From the NCBI RefSeq assembly GCF_008064635.1, contig NZ_VRYZ01000009.1, forward strand, positions 62,001 to 126,000: a stretch of 64,000 nucleotides of DNA, written 5' to 3'. The position numbers were made by a program, and so were the translations under genes. Below the pieces are notes generated by a model that was not told where the DNA came from, made no database searches, and saw only the letters and a program-made list of their open reading frames with translations. Below, in pieces: positions 1-9,407 of the stretch. Numbering within the stretch: position 1 is the stretch's first letter; the number at the start of each line of letters is the position of its first letter. The DNA comes from Parahaliea aestuarii. GTDB taxonomy: Bacteria > Pseudomonadota > Gammaproteobacteria > Pseudomonadales > Halieaceae.

Positions 1-507
1 CTGCTCCTGACACTCTTGATGGGCTGGTTTGGACTGAAGCAGCGCAATATTCAACTCAGCGAACCTGTCGTCGACATTGGGAAGCCCATCGGCAATATGC
101 CGAAGAACCAGAATGCCGGGAAAGCGGAGAAGAAGTACCAGACCAGCAGCTTGTCCCCCGAGAAAGCCAAAGCCATCTGGCAGCAGTTGCAGCGCACCAT
201 GGAACAGCAGCAGCCCCACCTGGATCTGGGCCTCAAGATAGCTGACCTGGCCCACATGATGAACATACCCAGCCACCATCTATCGGAGGTGATGAATGGC
301 TTTGCCCAGCAGTCCTTTTACGATTTCATCAACCAGTATCGGGTCGATGAAGCCGCCCGCCTGCTAAAAGACCCGGCCCAGCGGCACCTGTCGGTGACCG
401 ACATCGGCCTGCAAGCCGGTTTCAATTCCAATTCCACCTACTTCTCGCACTTCAAAAAGCGCTTTCAACTCACTCCCAGGCAGTATCGCCAGCAGGTTCA
501 GGCCTGA
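1..507 (+). CDS. AraC-family transcriptional regulator, C-terminal part (5' truncated by window)
   Basis: The reading frame is open from the first base, so the start lies upstream. The first visible residues (LLLTLLMGWFGLKQ) look like the end of a membrane helix. They are followed by a polar linker and then a typical AraC DNA-binding domain over the last 100 or so residues, with two helix-turn-helix units (around IADLAHMMNI and VTDIGLQAGFNSNSTYFSHFKK) and the usual RFQLTPRQYR ending. A membrane N-terminus joined to an AraC C-terminus suggests the family of membrane-sensor AraC regulators, but the sensor is not visible here. It stands just upstream of a TonB-dependent receptor operon and may control it; that is inference from position. 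Confidence 0.85.
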   Translation: MLLTLLMGWFGLKQRNIQLSEPVVDIGKPIGNMPKNQNAGKAEKKYQTSSLSPEKAKAIWQQLQRTMEQQQPHLDLGLKIADLAHMMNIPSHHLSEVMNGFAQQSFYDFINQYRVDEAARLLKDPAQRHLSVTDIGLQAGFNSNSTYFSHFKKRFQLTPRQYRQQVQA

Positions 508-574
508 GTTCTGCACCTCCCGGCCCTCTTCATCGCTCGCGGGCAGCCAAGGTCTAACTTTTTGTTTTTATTAG

Positions 575-598
575 AATAATTAATTCGAATTAATTATT
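575..598. promoter_or_regulatory. 24-bp perfect AT-rich palindrome, candidate operator
   Basis: The half-site AATAATTAATTC is followed at once by its exact reverse complement, centred between 586 and 587. It sits in the 225-bp gap between the AraC-type gene and the receptor gene, about 135 bp before the receptor start, in a stretch much richer in A+T than its surroundings. A protein-binding site or UP-like element for the receptor operon is plausible. AraC proteins usually bind direct repeats, so the binder is unknown. Confidence 0.5.
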
Positions 599-732
599 TC
601 CGAGATTTTTCGCAATTATTTCTTACGGCTTTGTAAGTTCGGAAGCCAGGCCGGCGGTCACTCGGGATACTCCACACGCGATATAAGAAAATCCCTAAAA
701 GAACTAACTAGCGCTGAGGAAGAGTAGCCACT

Positions 733-3087
733 ATGAAACGAATCGCACATCCCCCTCTATTGGGTACAGCAAGCCTGGCCGTGGCAGTCATTACAGCCAG
801 TGGCCAGGTTCAGGCACAGCAACGACAGGTGGCACTCGAGGAAGTGGTTGTCACGGCGCAGAAGCGGGAGCAAAACCTGCAGGATGTCCCGCTGGCGGTG
901 CAGGCCCTCAACGCCGATGCGCTCAGGCAAAACGGTATCGATAGCCTGAGTGATATCAGCGATATCTCCCCTGGCGTCAAAATTGCGGATACCCAGGGTG
1001 CTTTCAGTACTGCCGCCGTGCGTGGGGTCAGCAGCTTTGCCTTTGGCTTCGGTCTGGAGGAAAGCGTGCCTTTCTACCTGGACGGTGTGTACCTGGGCAA
1101 CGGGTCGGCCATGCTGGGAGACCTGCTCGACGTACAGCAGGTGGAAGTCCTCAAAGGCCCTCAGGGAACGCTGTTTGGCCGCAATGCCTCCGGCGGCGCC
1201 ATCAACGTGCGTACCAACCGCCCGGGCAATGAGGTAGAAGCCTCCGTCAGTGTCGGTGCCGGCAACTATGATCTGCGCACAGTGCAAACCCTCTTCAATG
1301 CGCCGCTGATTGAAGACAAGTTGTTGATGCGGGGCGGTTTTTCCACGCGTGATCGCGATGGCTGGCAGACTAATGTAGTCACCGGGAGAAAAGACGGCTT
1401 CGCCCAGGATCGCTGGTCCGGATACGTGAAAGCGCTATGGCTCGCCAGCGACGCGGTGGAGCTGGAGTTCAGCAGTGACTGGTCCGAGCAGGATGACCAT
1501 ATCGGCTACGAGAACGCCAATGCGATCAACCCGCTCGCCACCTGGCTGGCGGTTTACGACCAGGCGAACCCCGAGAGCTTCTTCGATGAAAAGAATAACG
1601 ATTTTGCCAGTGGCAATAATGGACTCAGTCTCGACATGGGTGGCTTTACCGTACCGATTATCCCCGCAGACGCCGTGGACCCTGCGCAAAAGCGCAAGAT
1701 TCGCGGCAACTCCCTGAAAGTCACCTGGGACATCAATTCCGCCCTGATGTTGACCTCCGTCAGTAGCTATCGCCAGACGGATACCGCCCAGGCAGTGGAC
1801 GCTGATGGCTCGGACCTGGGCCTGGTGAACACTAGCAGCAGCGGCTCCACCGAGGAGTACAACCAGGAAATCCGGCTCAACTACAGCAGTAACGCCATCG
1901 ACTGGTTCGCCGGTGTCAACGCCTATCGCCAGGACCGCAGCGCTACCGGCTACGCTTTCGCCAGTTCCATTGTGTCCCTGGGGCGGCTGGGGCTGGCCGG
2001 GTTGGGCTCCAATGTCAGTGAAAGCAGCGCAGGTTCCAACAAGACCGAAAGTTATGCCGCATTTGGTGACGCGACCTGGCACGTTAGCAACAACTTAAAC
2101 CTGACTGCCGGCCTGCGCTATTCCTATGACGCCAAGAGCTATCGCCGGGAGGATACCGGCAACGACACCTTCAACGGTGGAGGTATCCTTTTCCCGAACC
2201 TGGATCAACTTGCCGACCCGGATATGCAGGCAGTACACGATAACTGGAGCAATATTTCCGGCCGTGTGGCAGTGGACTATCACTTGACCGACGACACGAT
2301 GCTCTACGCAAGCGTCAGTCAGGGTTACAAGTCCGGTGGTTTCAATACCACCCTGACCGTAGAGAGCACCGACGCAGGCTTCATCACGCCGGCCTATGCA
2401 AGCGAACCCTTCGACGAAGAGACCAACATCAATTATGAGATTGGCCTGAAATCGAAACTGCTGGACGGCCGGCTGCGTCTGGACTCGTCAATATTCCAGT
2501 ACATTTACAAAGATCTGCAGATCCTGATGGGTGACTCTTCCTCACCCGTATCACGCACCATCAACGCGTCGGAAGTCACCGGCCGTGGCTGGGAAACGGA
2601 CCTGACCTTCCTTGCCACTGAGCGCCTTAGCCTGAACCTTAATCTGTCACTACTGAATGCCGAGTACAGTGACGACGTCTATGATGCGCAGGGCACGAAG
2701 CGTGTGGCCAAGGGAACCGAGCGCCCCTGGGCACCCGAAGTCTCCGCCCTGATCGGAATCAATTACGAGGTACCACTTGCCGACATTGGCTCGCTGCGTA
2801 CCAACCTCAACTACAGCTATACCGATGACCACTACCAGCGCTCGCCAAGCCTGGTAGAAAGCCTGCCGGATTCAGCCAACCGTCAGGAAGCCTACAGCAT
2901 CCTCAACGGTCGAATCAGCTTTTATACCCCCGCAGAGAACTGGGAAGTGGCCGTCTGGGGCAAGAACCTGCTGGATGAGCGCTACCGCAGCTTTATCAAC
3001 GGTTCGGCCTTGTCACTCGGCGGTGTGCTTCAGGCGGTCATTGCCGAGCCTCGCACATTTGGCATCGAGGCCAGCTACCACTACTAA
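733..3087 (+). CDS. TonB-dependent outer-membrane receptor
   Basis: A 784-residue protein with a signal peptide (about residues 1-29, ending QVQAQ), a TonB box (EEVVVTA, residues 36-42), a plug domain (about 45-165, with the VEVLKGPQGTLFGRNASGG motif) and a long beta-barrel ending in aromatic residues (EASYHY). It would import a ligand across the outer membrane using TonB energy. The ATG follows GAGGAAG at good spacing. It heads a probable operon with the exported M20 amidohydrolase and the CoA-transferase downstream. Its ligand is unknown; the neighbours suggest an N-acylated or amide-linked carboxylic acid. The family (CirA/FhuA/IroN type) is clear, the substrate is not. Confidence 0.93.
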   Translation: MKRIAHPPLLGTASLAVAVITASGQVQAQQRQVALEEVVVTAQKREQNLQDVPLAVQALNADALRQNGIDSLSDISDISPGVKIADTQGAFSTAAVRGVSSFAFGFGLEESVPFYLDGVYLGNGSAMLGDLLDVQQVEVLKGPQGTLFGRNASGGAINVRTNRPGNEVEASVSVGAGNYDLRTVQTLFNAPLIEDKLLMRGGFSTRDRDGWQTNVVTGRKDGFAQDRWSGYVKALWLASDAVELEFSSDWSEQDDHIGYENANAINPLATWLAVYDQANPESFFDEKNNDFASGNNGLSLDMGGFTVPIIPADAVDPAQKRKIRGNSLKVTWDINSALMLTSVSSYRQTDTAQAVDADGSDLGLVNTSSSGSTEEYNQEIRLNYSSNAIDWFAGVNAYRQDRSATGYAFASSIVSLGRLGLAGLGSNVSESSAGSNKTESYAAFGDATWHVSNNLNLTAGLRYSYDAKSYRREDTGNDTFNGGGILFPNLDQLADPDMQAVHDNWSNISGRVAVDYHLTDDTMLYASVSQGYKSGGFNTTLTVESTDAGFITPAYASEPFDEETNINYEIGLKSKLLDGRLRLDSSIFQYIYKDLQILMGDSSSPVSRTINASEVTGRGWETDLTFLATERLSLNLNLSLLNAEYSDDVYDAQGTKRVAKGTERPWAPEVSALIGINYEVPLADIGSLRTNLNYSYTDDHYQRSPSLVESLPDSANRQEAYSILNGRISFYTPAENWEVAVWGKNLLDERYRSFINGSALSLGGVLQAVIAEPRTFGIEASYHY

Positions 3088-3130
3088 CAGCGTGATGAAT
3101 GAGCCTGCCAAGGCTATAAAGGGTACAACT

Positions 3131-4438
3131 ATGATGAGAAACACATGGATACAAGCGCTGACTCTCGGCCTGGGCCTCGCGTTCGCTGTCGTTCCCTCCA
3201 GTTTTGCTGGAGAATGGTCGGAAGCGGCACGCGCCGTCGATGACAAAGTCATTGCCTGGCGCCGCGATATACACCAGCACCCGGAACTGAGTAATCGCGA
3301 GTTCCGCACCGCCAAACTGGTTGCCGGACATTTGGAGGATCTCGGCCTGGAAGTACAGACCGGTGTCGCCCACACGGGCGTAGTGGCCATCCTGAAAGGC
3401 GGCAAACCCGGTCGTACCGTTGCCCTGAGGGCCGACATGGACGCCCTGCCGGTCACCGAACAGGTGGACCTGCCCTTCGCCTCAACAGTCAAAACCCAGT
3501 ATCGCGGCGAGGAAGTGGGGGTCATGCACGCTTGCGGGCACGATGCCCACACCGCCATTCTGATGGGTGTGGCCGAGGTTCTCGCCACGCATCGCGAGCA
3601 ACTGGCAGGCACCGTTAAATTCATATTCCAGCCTGCCGAGGAAGGTGCGCCGGATGGGGAGGAAGGCGGCGCCGAACTGATGGTCGAGAATGGCGTTCTA
3701 TCAGGCGACCCCAAGCCGGAGGCCATTTTCGGCCTGCATGTCGGCCCCTTCCCGACCGGGTTTATCGGTTATCGAGCCAAGGGGATCATGGCTGCATCGG
3801 ATAAGTTCGAGATTACAGTGGAAGGCAAACAGACCCACGGCTCATCCCCCTGGGCGGGCATCGACCCGATTGTAGTGGCGGGCCAGATTGCCAACGCTAT
3901 CCAGTTGATTCCGGCGCGACAGCTGAATGTCACGCGAGCTCCGGCGGTGATTTCCATCGGCTCCATCAGAGGCGGCGTACGCAACAATATCATCCCGGAC
4001 AAGGTCACCATGATCGGCACCATCCGCACCTTTGATAGCGCTATGCAGGATGACCTTCACCGCCGCCTGCAAATCACCGCCAGCAATATTGCCGAAGCGG
4101 CGGGGGCCACTGCGGAGGTGACCGTGGATCGCGGTTATCCCGTTACCTACAATGATCCGGCCTTGACCCAGTTTGCCGTGCCGTCACTGCAAAAGGTGGT
4201 GGGGCAGCAGCGCTTGCGGGAAACCGACCCTGCCATGGGCGCCGAAGATTTCTCATTCTACCAACAGGAAATCCCCGGGCTGATATTCCTGTTGGGCGTC
4301 AACAAGGACGGTGTTGGTATCGGCGAAGCGGCCATGAACCATTCTCCTCACTTTTTCGTCAACGAAGACGCACTCAAGCTGGGTGTCGAGGCCCTGACCA
4401 CACTGGCGGTGGACTACCTTAATTCATCGGAAACCTGA
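3131..4438 (+). CDS. Exported M20-family metal-dependent amidohydrolase (hippurate hydrolase/aminoacylase type)
   Basis: A 435-residue hydrolase of the M20D group, which cleaves N-acyl amino acids or amide conjugates. Residues 1-27 form a signal peptide, so it probably acts in the periplasm. Metal-site motifs are present: ADMDALP (101-107), HACGHDAHTA (133-142, with the metal-bridging Cys135), QPAEEG (near 170) and GAEDFSFY near the C-terminus. The start is placed at the first of two adjacent ATGs at 3131, which begins the signal peptide; longer versions would run back into the receptor gene. It follows the receptor by about 40 bp and precedes the CoA-transferase by about 20 bp, consistent with an import, hydrolyse, then CoA-activate sequence. 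Confidence 0.88.
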   Translation: MMRNTWIQALTLGLGLAFAVVPSSFAGEWSEAARAVDDKVIAWRRDIHQHPELSNREFRTAKLVAGHLEDLGLEVQTGVAHTGVVAILKGGKPGRTVALRADMDALPVTEQVDLPFASTVKTQYRGEEVGVMHACGHDAHTAILMGVAEVLATHREQLAGTVKFIFQPAEEGAPDGEEGGAELMVENGVLSGDPKPEAIFGLHVGPFPTGFIGYRAKGIMAASDKFEITVEGKQTHGSSPWAGIDPIVVAGQIANAIQLIPARQLNVTRAPAVISIGSIRGGVRNNIIPDKVTMIGTIRTFDSAMQDDLHRRLQITASNIAEAAGATAEVTVDRGYPVTYNDPALTQFAVPSLQKVVGQQRLRETDPAMGAEDFSFYQQEIPGLIFLLGVNKDGVGIGEAAMNHSPHFFVNEDALKLGVEALTTLAVDYLNSSET

Positions 4439-4459
4439 CCGCCAACGAGATATCGTGCT

Positions 4460-6877
4460 ATGCCCTCGACTGAATTTGAACTGCCACTGCGGTCCCTTCG
4501 TGTGCTGGACCTCTGCGACGGCCTGGGGGCCAGCTGCGGTAGATATCTCGCCGATCTCGGCGCCGAGGTTGTTCTCGTAGAACCGCCGGGCGGTAGTCCC
4601 GCCCGACAACACCCGCCGCTGGTTGCCGGGGTCAGCATGTACTTCGCTACCCATGCCGCCAACAAGCGAAGTGTCGTGCTGGATATTAACCAGCAGCAAG
4701 ACAGGGAAGCGTTTTTCCAGCTCGCGACACAGGCTGACCTCCTGATATACCCCCGGTCCGATGCGGCCCTGCGCTGGATCGACACTATCCGCCCACTCAC
4801 AGAGCATGCGGACTGCACACTGGTCACGCTCGCCATATCGGATTTCGGCAACAGTGGCCCCTGCGCACACTACCTCGGCAGCAACCCCGTACACATGGCG
4901 ATGGCCGGTATTACCGCCCGGTCCGGCCTGAAAGGCCGGGAGCCCCTGCTGCCGCCGGGGCAGCTGACCTGTGAGTCCGCATCGATCCAGGCGGCATGGG
5001 TAGTACTGCTGGGATACTGGCAGTGCCTGCACACTGGCCGGGGCGGTGGCAACGATATCTCGGTATTTGAAGCCAGCTGCCAGGTTCTCGACCCCGCACT
5101 CGGAGTGACAGGCAGCGCCGCTGGAGGACAGGGGGCAGGGAAACTGGCCCCGCGTGGCCGCCCCCCTGCCGGCAGTATGTACCCCTTCTTTCGCTGTGCG
5201 GATGGCTTCGTAAGAATCTGCGTGCTTAACCCGCGGCAGTGGCAGGCAATGAGCGACTGGCTGGGGGACAGCCATCCCTTCACTGACCCTGCTTTCCGCC
5301 ATATTGGGAAACGTTTCAAACACTTGCGCGAGATCAATACACTGATCCAGCAACGGTTTGCCACCGTTGACGCAAACGATCTGGTGGCCGAAGGTCGGCG
5401 GCGCGGCATCCCCATAGCGGCGGTGGCTTCACCACAACAGGTTCTGCAGGATCAGCATTTGACAGCTCGCGGTGCCCTCGACGAACTGGAAGTCGCTCCA
5501 GGGCTTCGCGGCCTGGCGCCGTCAGGCTTCCTGAAAATTAACGGGGAGCGCATGGCCATTCGACATCCGGCCCCCCTGCCGGGCACAGGCACACCGGCTT
5601 TTAGTCCGCGTTCACGCAAGCTGCCGCCGCGCCGCGACCACGCTGGACGCCGCCCTCTCAGTGGAATCCGGGTGCTGGATCTCGGCGTCATTGTTGCCGG
5701 CGCGGAGCTGGGGCGCCTGTTCGCCGATCAGGGCGCCACGGTGATCAAGATCGAAACGCGAAGCTATCCGGATGGATTGCGACAGTCGCTGGACGGGGCG
5801 CCAATGACTGAATCATTTGCCCAGGGGAATCGCGGCAAGAAATCCCTGGGATTGAACTTGCGCAGCGAACAGGGCAAGCAGCTGTTCATGGACCTTGTGG
5901 CGAAATCCGATGTGGTTATGTCCAACTTCAAGCCCGGCACCATGGAATCCCTGGGATTTGGCTACCGTGATTTGAAGGCGATCAATCCTCGTATCATCGT
6001 TTCCGAAAGCAGCGCCCTTGGCGGCACCGGCCCCATGAGCAAGAGTATGGGCTATGGGCCACTGGTGCGCGCGAGCAGTGGGCTAACCGGCCTTTGGCGC
6101 TACCCGGACGACGAGGCCGGCTTTGGCGATGGCCTCACCATATTCCCCGACCACCTTGCGGCACGGGTTTCAGCGGTGGCTATCATGTCACTCCTGATTG
6201 ACCGCGAACACACGGGGCTTGGTGGCTCTGTGAGTCTGTCGCAAGCCGAAGCCATCCTCATGACACTCTCCAGCGAATTGCTTATGGAATCGCTCGAACC
6301 TGGTTGGCTGGTGCCCTGCGGGAATCGAGGTCGATTTGATTCACCCTCCAACCTGTTCCCCTGCGCTGGTGACGACGAATGGTGCGCAATTGACGTTCAG
6401 AATAACGCGCAGTGGCAGGCACTGTGCGAGGTGCTGGAGCGCCCCGACCTGGCAGAGGACAACAGACTGTATACCGCCGCGGGGCGACTGGCGCTCAGCG
6501 ATTATCTCGAGGAACAGGTGTCCGGCTGGACGAAGGACAGATCACCGGCGGAAGTAGAGCAAACCCTGCAGAAGGCGGGTATTCCCAGTGGTGCCATGGC
6601 CCGCGTTGACGAGTTACCGCAAAATGCCCACCTGCGGGCCCGGAACTATTTTCGAACGAATGAGCAAGACGGACTCCCGGCTCCCCTGCTTACGGAAAAC
6701 GGCCCAGCGGGAGAAAGCTTTTTGCCCGACCCTGACATTACAGGTGCGCCTTTCGCAGCACAGGACACCGTCTTCCTGATGCGAGAGATACTGGGCTTGA
6801 GCGACCAGGAGATCGATGACTATATCGCCGCGGGTGATCTCGAAGTTATGGAATCCCAGGTTAATAGTGGGCCCTGA
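4460..6877 (+). CDS. Double-lobed CaiB/BaiF-family (family III) CoA-transferase
   Basis: An 805-residue protein made of two consecutive family III CoA-transferase domains (about 8-370 and 390-790). Single-domain members are about 400 residues. Both lobes start with the family's first strand pattern (LRVLDLCDG; IRVLDLGVIVAGAELG) and each has its N-K/G-K-x-S-LGLNL-type region. Family III enzymes move CoA between carboxylic acids through an aspartyl thioester. In lobe 2 the region expected to hold this residue reads LTIFPDHLAA, with Asp. In lobe 1 the matching region reads LTCESAS, with Glu, so lobe 1 may be structural. That alignment is by eye. It is probably co-transcribed with the M20 hydrolase and would activate the acid that enzyme releases. 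Confidence 0.85.
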   Translation: MPSTEFELPLRSLRVLDLCDGLGASCGRYLADLGAEVVLVEPPGGSPARQHPPLVAGVSMYFATHAANKRSVVLDINQQQDREAFFQLATQADLLIYPRSDAALRWIDTIRPLTEHADCTLVTLAISDFGNSGPCAHYLGSNPVHMAMAGITARSGLKGREPLLPPGQLTCESASIQAAWVVLLGYWQCLHTGRGGGNDISVFEASCQVLDPALGVTGSAAGGQGAGKLAPRGRPPAGSMYPFFRCADGFVRICVLNPRQWQAMSDWLGDSHPFTDPAFRHIGKRFKHLREINTLIQQRFATVDANDLVAEGRRRGIPIAAVASPQQVLQDQHLTARGALDELEVAPGLRGLAPSGFLKINGERMAIRHPAPLPGTGTPAFSPRSRKLPPRRDHAGRRPLSGIRVLDLGVIVAGAELGRLFADQGATVIKIETRSYPDGLRQSLDGAPMTESFAQGNRGKKSLGLNLRSEQGKQLFMDLVAKSDVVMSNFKPGTMESLGFGYRDLKAINPRIIVSESSALGGTGPMSKSMGYGPLVRASSGLTGLWRYPDDEAGFGDGLTIFPDHLAARVSAVAIMSLLIDREHTGLGGSVSLSQAEAILMTLSSELLMESLEPGWLVPCGNRGRFDSPSNLFPCAGDDEWCAIDVQNNAQWQALCEVLERPDLAEDNRLYTAAGRLALSDYLEEQVSGWTKDRSPAEVEQTLQKAGIPSGAMARVDELPQNAHLRARNYFRTNEQDGLPAPLLTENGPAGESFLPDPDITGAPFAAQDTVFLMREILGLSDQEIDDYIAAGDLEVMESQVNSGP

Positions 6878-6889
6878 CGGGCGAGCGCT

Positions 6890-7345
6890 TCACTGCAGCC
6901 GGATTTCCACCAGAACTAGCTGTTCAGCGATAGCCGCCAGGCTTGCCTCTTCCACTTCCCGGTCAGCATCCAGTTTGAGACCGTAGACCTTTGCGTCTCT
7001 GGGTAGCGCGCGGATGAAGCGGCGTACCCCCTCGCGCAATGCGTCGCTATCACCTTCCAGCAGTACAGCCGTGGCCGGGTAACGCTTGCGGGCGATCTCC
7101 ATTTCAACCTGTACGCCATCGCCGCGGAAGTTCATCCACCAGCGAGTGCTGCGGTTGGACAGGAGGCGCACAATATCGGCTTCCCGGGTGTAGCTCAGCG
7201 GTGTGCTGAGCTTGCGGCCACTCTTGCGCCCGGTGAAATGTACGATGCCGATATTGTGGCTGGTTATGCCATGCAGCGGCGATCGCAGCAGGCCGCGCAT
7301 TACCGGGTTGAGGAAGTAGCGGTAGAAGGTGTTGCCTGAACTCAT
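6890..7345 (-). CDS. Nitroreductase/quinone-reductase family (deazaflavin-dependent type) protein
   Basis: A 151-residue single-domain protein with the FTGRKSGR motif and the following LSYTREADIVRLLSN region typical of the Ddn-like split-beta-barrel family. This family binds F420 in actinobacteria but often uses other flavins, or is uncharacterised, in proteobacteria. It probably catalyses a flavin-dependent reduction; the substrate is unknown. It converges on the CoA-transferase gene with only a short gap and has its own upstream region (7346-7518). No F420 biosynthesis gene is seen in the window. Confidence 0.7.
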   Translation of the reverse strand: MSSGNTFYRYFLNPVMRGLLRSPLHGITSHNIGIVHFTGRKSGRKLSTPLSYTREADIVRLLSNRSTRWWMNFRGDGVQVEMEIARKRYPATAVLLEGDSDALREGVRRFIRALPRDAKVYGLKLDADREVEEASLAAIAEQLVLVEIRLQ

Positions 7346-7518
7346 GATGTTGGGATGCCTGAGAAATCAACAGGTTTCTTTGGGCCATCATAGAGTCATA
7401 TGTGTTGCTTATTCCACAAATAGAGGCTTAAGAGTTGCTTTCAGTGATGAGGGGCAGCGCTGGCCCTTGAATGCAACGACGTGCAATTTCCGGCTCAAGC
7501 TTCAGTGCAACCCAACCC

Positions 7519-9126
7519 CTAAGCCGCCTGCGAAGCCGAGCGCGCTATGTCCGCGAGGTATTCATCGTAAGTGCCCTGGAAATCGATCAGCGCCTGATGC
7601 TTGATTTCCACCACCCGGGTGGCCAGTGAAGAGACAAACTGGCGGTCGTGGCTCACGAAGATCAGCGTGCCGTCGTAGTTGGCGAGGGCCTTGTTCAGCG
7701 CCTCGATGGATTCCATGTCCATGTGGTTGGTGGGCTCGTCCATGATCAGCACGTTGTTGTCCATCATCATCAGCTTGCCGAACAGCAGGCGGTTCTTCTC
7801 GCCGCCGGAGCAGACCCTGGCTTTCTTGTTGGCGTCGTCCGCGGTAAACAGCAGGCGGCCGAGCATCCCGCGTACCGCCAGGTCGTCGTGCCGGGGCAGG
7901 CGCCACTGGCTCATCCATTCGAAAATGGTGAGGTCGTTGTCGAAGTCGGCGCTGCTGTCCTGGGGGCAGTAGCCGATGACCGCGTTTTCCGACCATTTGA
8001 TGACGCCGCTGTTGGGCTGGATCTCGTCAATCAGGCAGCGCAGGAAAGTGGTTTTGCCCACGCCGTTTTCTCCAATCACGGCGAGGCGCGCGCCGGCTTC
8101 CAGAATCATTTCGCCGTTATTGAACAGCGGCAGATCGTCAAAACCGTGGGACAGCCCTTCCAGGACCAATGCCTGCCGATGCAGCTTCTTGTGCTGCTGA
8201 AAGGTGATGTAGGGGGAAACCCGGCTGGAGGGCTTGATCTCGTCCAGCTTGATTTTCTCCATCTTCTTGGCGCGGGAACTGGCCTGCTTGGCCTTGGACG
8301 CATTGGCCGAGAAGCGGTTCACAAAGCTCTGCAGGTCTTCGAGCTCCGCGCTCTTTTTGGCATTGCTGGCACGCAGCTGGTCCTGGATCAGCGTTGAGGC
8401 AGCGACAAAGGCTTCGTAGTTGCCGGGGAAAATACGCAGCTCGCCGTAGTCGATATCCGCCATGTGGGTGCATACGGCGTTGAGAAAGTGGCGGTCGTGG
8501 GAAATGATGATCATGGTGCTTTTGCGCTGATTCAGCACGTCCGCCAGCCAGTTGATGGTGTGGATATCGAGGTTGTTGGTCGGCTCGTCCAGCAGCAGGA
8601 TGTCCGGGTCGGAAAACAGCGCCTGGGCCAGCAGCACCCGCAGCTTCCAGCCGGGGGCAACCTGCTTCATCAGGCCAAAGTGCAGGGCTTCGTCGATGCC
8701 CGCCTCCAGCAGAATTTCGCCGGCGCGACTTTCTGCCGTGTAGCCGTCCATCTCGGCAAACTGGACTTCCAGGTCCGCCACCCGCATGCCGTCTTCCTCG
8801 CTCATCTCGGCCTGAGCGTAAATGCGGTCGCGTTCCTGCTTTACCTGCCACAGCTGCGCATCACCCATGATCACCGTGTCGATCACGCTGTACTGCTCAA
8901 AGGCGAACTGGTCCTGGCTGAGAATGCCCACCGTGCAGCCCTGCTCGATAGACACATTGCCGGCCGTCGGCGCCAGCGCGCCGCTCAGGATCTTCATGAA
9001 GGTGGACTTGCCGCAGCCATTGGCGCCAATCAGCCCGTAGCGATTGCCGTTGCCGAATTTGGCGGAAATATTTTCGAACAGCGGCTGGGCACCGAACTGC
9101 ATGGTGATGTTGGCGGTGGTGATCAC
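7519..9126 (-). CDS. ybiT: ABC-F family ATPase YbiT-like
   Basis: A 535-residue soluble protein with two ABC ATPase domains and no membrane segments. Walker A motifs are GANGCGKST and GENGVGKTT. Walker B/D-loop motifs are [11 protein letters not shown] and [11 protein letters not shown]. The first signature reads [12 protein letters not shown], as in E. coli YbiT, and the second is [17 protein letters not shown] proteins act on the ribosome in translation. I chose the GTG at 9126 because it gives the usual YbiT beginning ([11 protein letters not shown]) and has AGGA about 10 bases upstream. The frame stays open to 9255, but that 43-residue extension is proline-rich, unlike the family, and overlaps a tRNA fragment. 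Confidence 0.92.
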   Translation of the reverse strand: MITTANITMQFGAQPLFENISAKFGNGNRYGLIGANGCGKSTFMKILSGALAPTAGNVSIEQGCTVGILSQDQFAFEQYSVIDTVIMGDAQLWQVKQERDRIYAQAEMSEEDGMRVADLEVQFAEMDGYTAESRAGEILLEAGIDEALHFGLMKQVAPGWKLRVLLAQALFSDPDILLLDEPTNNLDIHTINWLADVLNQRKSTMIIISHDRHFLNAVCTHMADIDYGELRIFPGNYEAFVAASTLIQDQLRASNAKKSAELEDLQSFVNRFSANASKAKQASSRAKKMEKIKLDEIKPSSRVSPYITFQQHKKLHRQALVLEGLSHGFDDLPLFNNGEMILEAGARLAVIGENGVGKTTFLRCLIDEIQPNSGVIKWSENAVIGYCPQDSSADFDNDLTIFEWMSQWRLPRHDDLAVRGMLGRLLFTADDANKKARVCSGGEKNRLLFGKLMMMDNNVLIMDEPTNHMDMESIEALNKALANYDGTLIFVSHDRQFVSSLATRVVEIKHQALIDFQGTYDEYLADIARSASQAA

Positions 9127-9153
9127 GGAGGAAATCCTGGGGCTTGGGGGAAA

Positions 9154-9189
9154 TGGTGGCCCGGAAGGGTTTGAACGTTCGACCTGACG
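9154..9189 (-). pseudogene. Degenerate tRNA 3'-end fragment (possible attachment-site remnant)
   Basis: On the minus strand this stretch matches the T-arm, acceptor 3' strand and CCA end of the intact CAT-anticodon tRNA at 12805-12881. By hand alignment 31 of 37 positions are identical, with one gap and five mismatches. It ends in GGCCACCA, has the T-loop GTTCAAA, and its T-stem contains one mispair. No D-arm or anticodon arm is present. It lies 28 bp upstream of the ybiT start, in the same orientation as the intact tRNA, an arrangement expected for the far direct repeat of an element integrated at a tRNA 3' end. Confidence 0.6.
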
Positions 9190-9407
9190 GTATTTCGGGG
9201 AGAGGTTGAGTTCGGTGGGCCAAAGCGGCGGCAAAATAGCAGAAATTTTGATCACTTACCACCTCTAGCACGAACGAGGGGGTGTTCTGGGGAAATCGAG
9301 GGTTTTCTGGCCCGGGCTGTCGTTGCGGCTGTCAGCGCATGGGCCAGAGTGCCGCCCACTTGCCGCAAACAGCAAGCGGGGGCGGATTGTTGACTACGAC
9401 GTGCGTT

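Noticed and set aside
9127-9255. 43-residue N-terminal extension of YbiT
   Set aside because: Proline-rich, unlike other ABC-F proteins, and it runs through the tRNA fragment; GTG 9126 fits the family.
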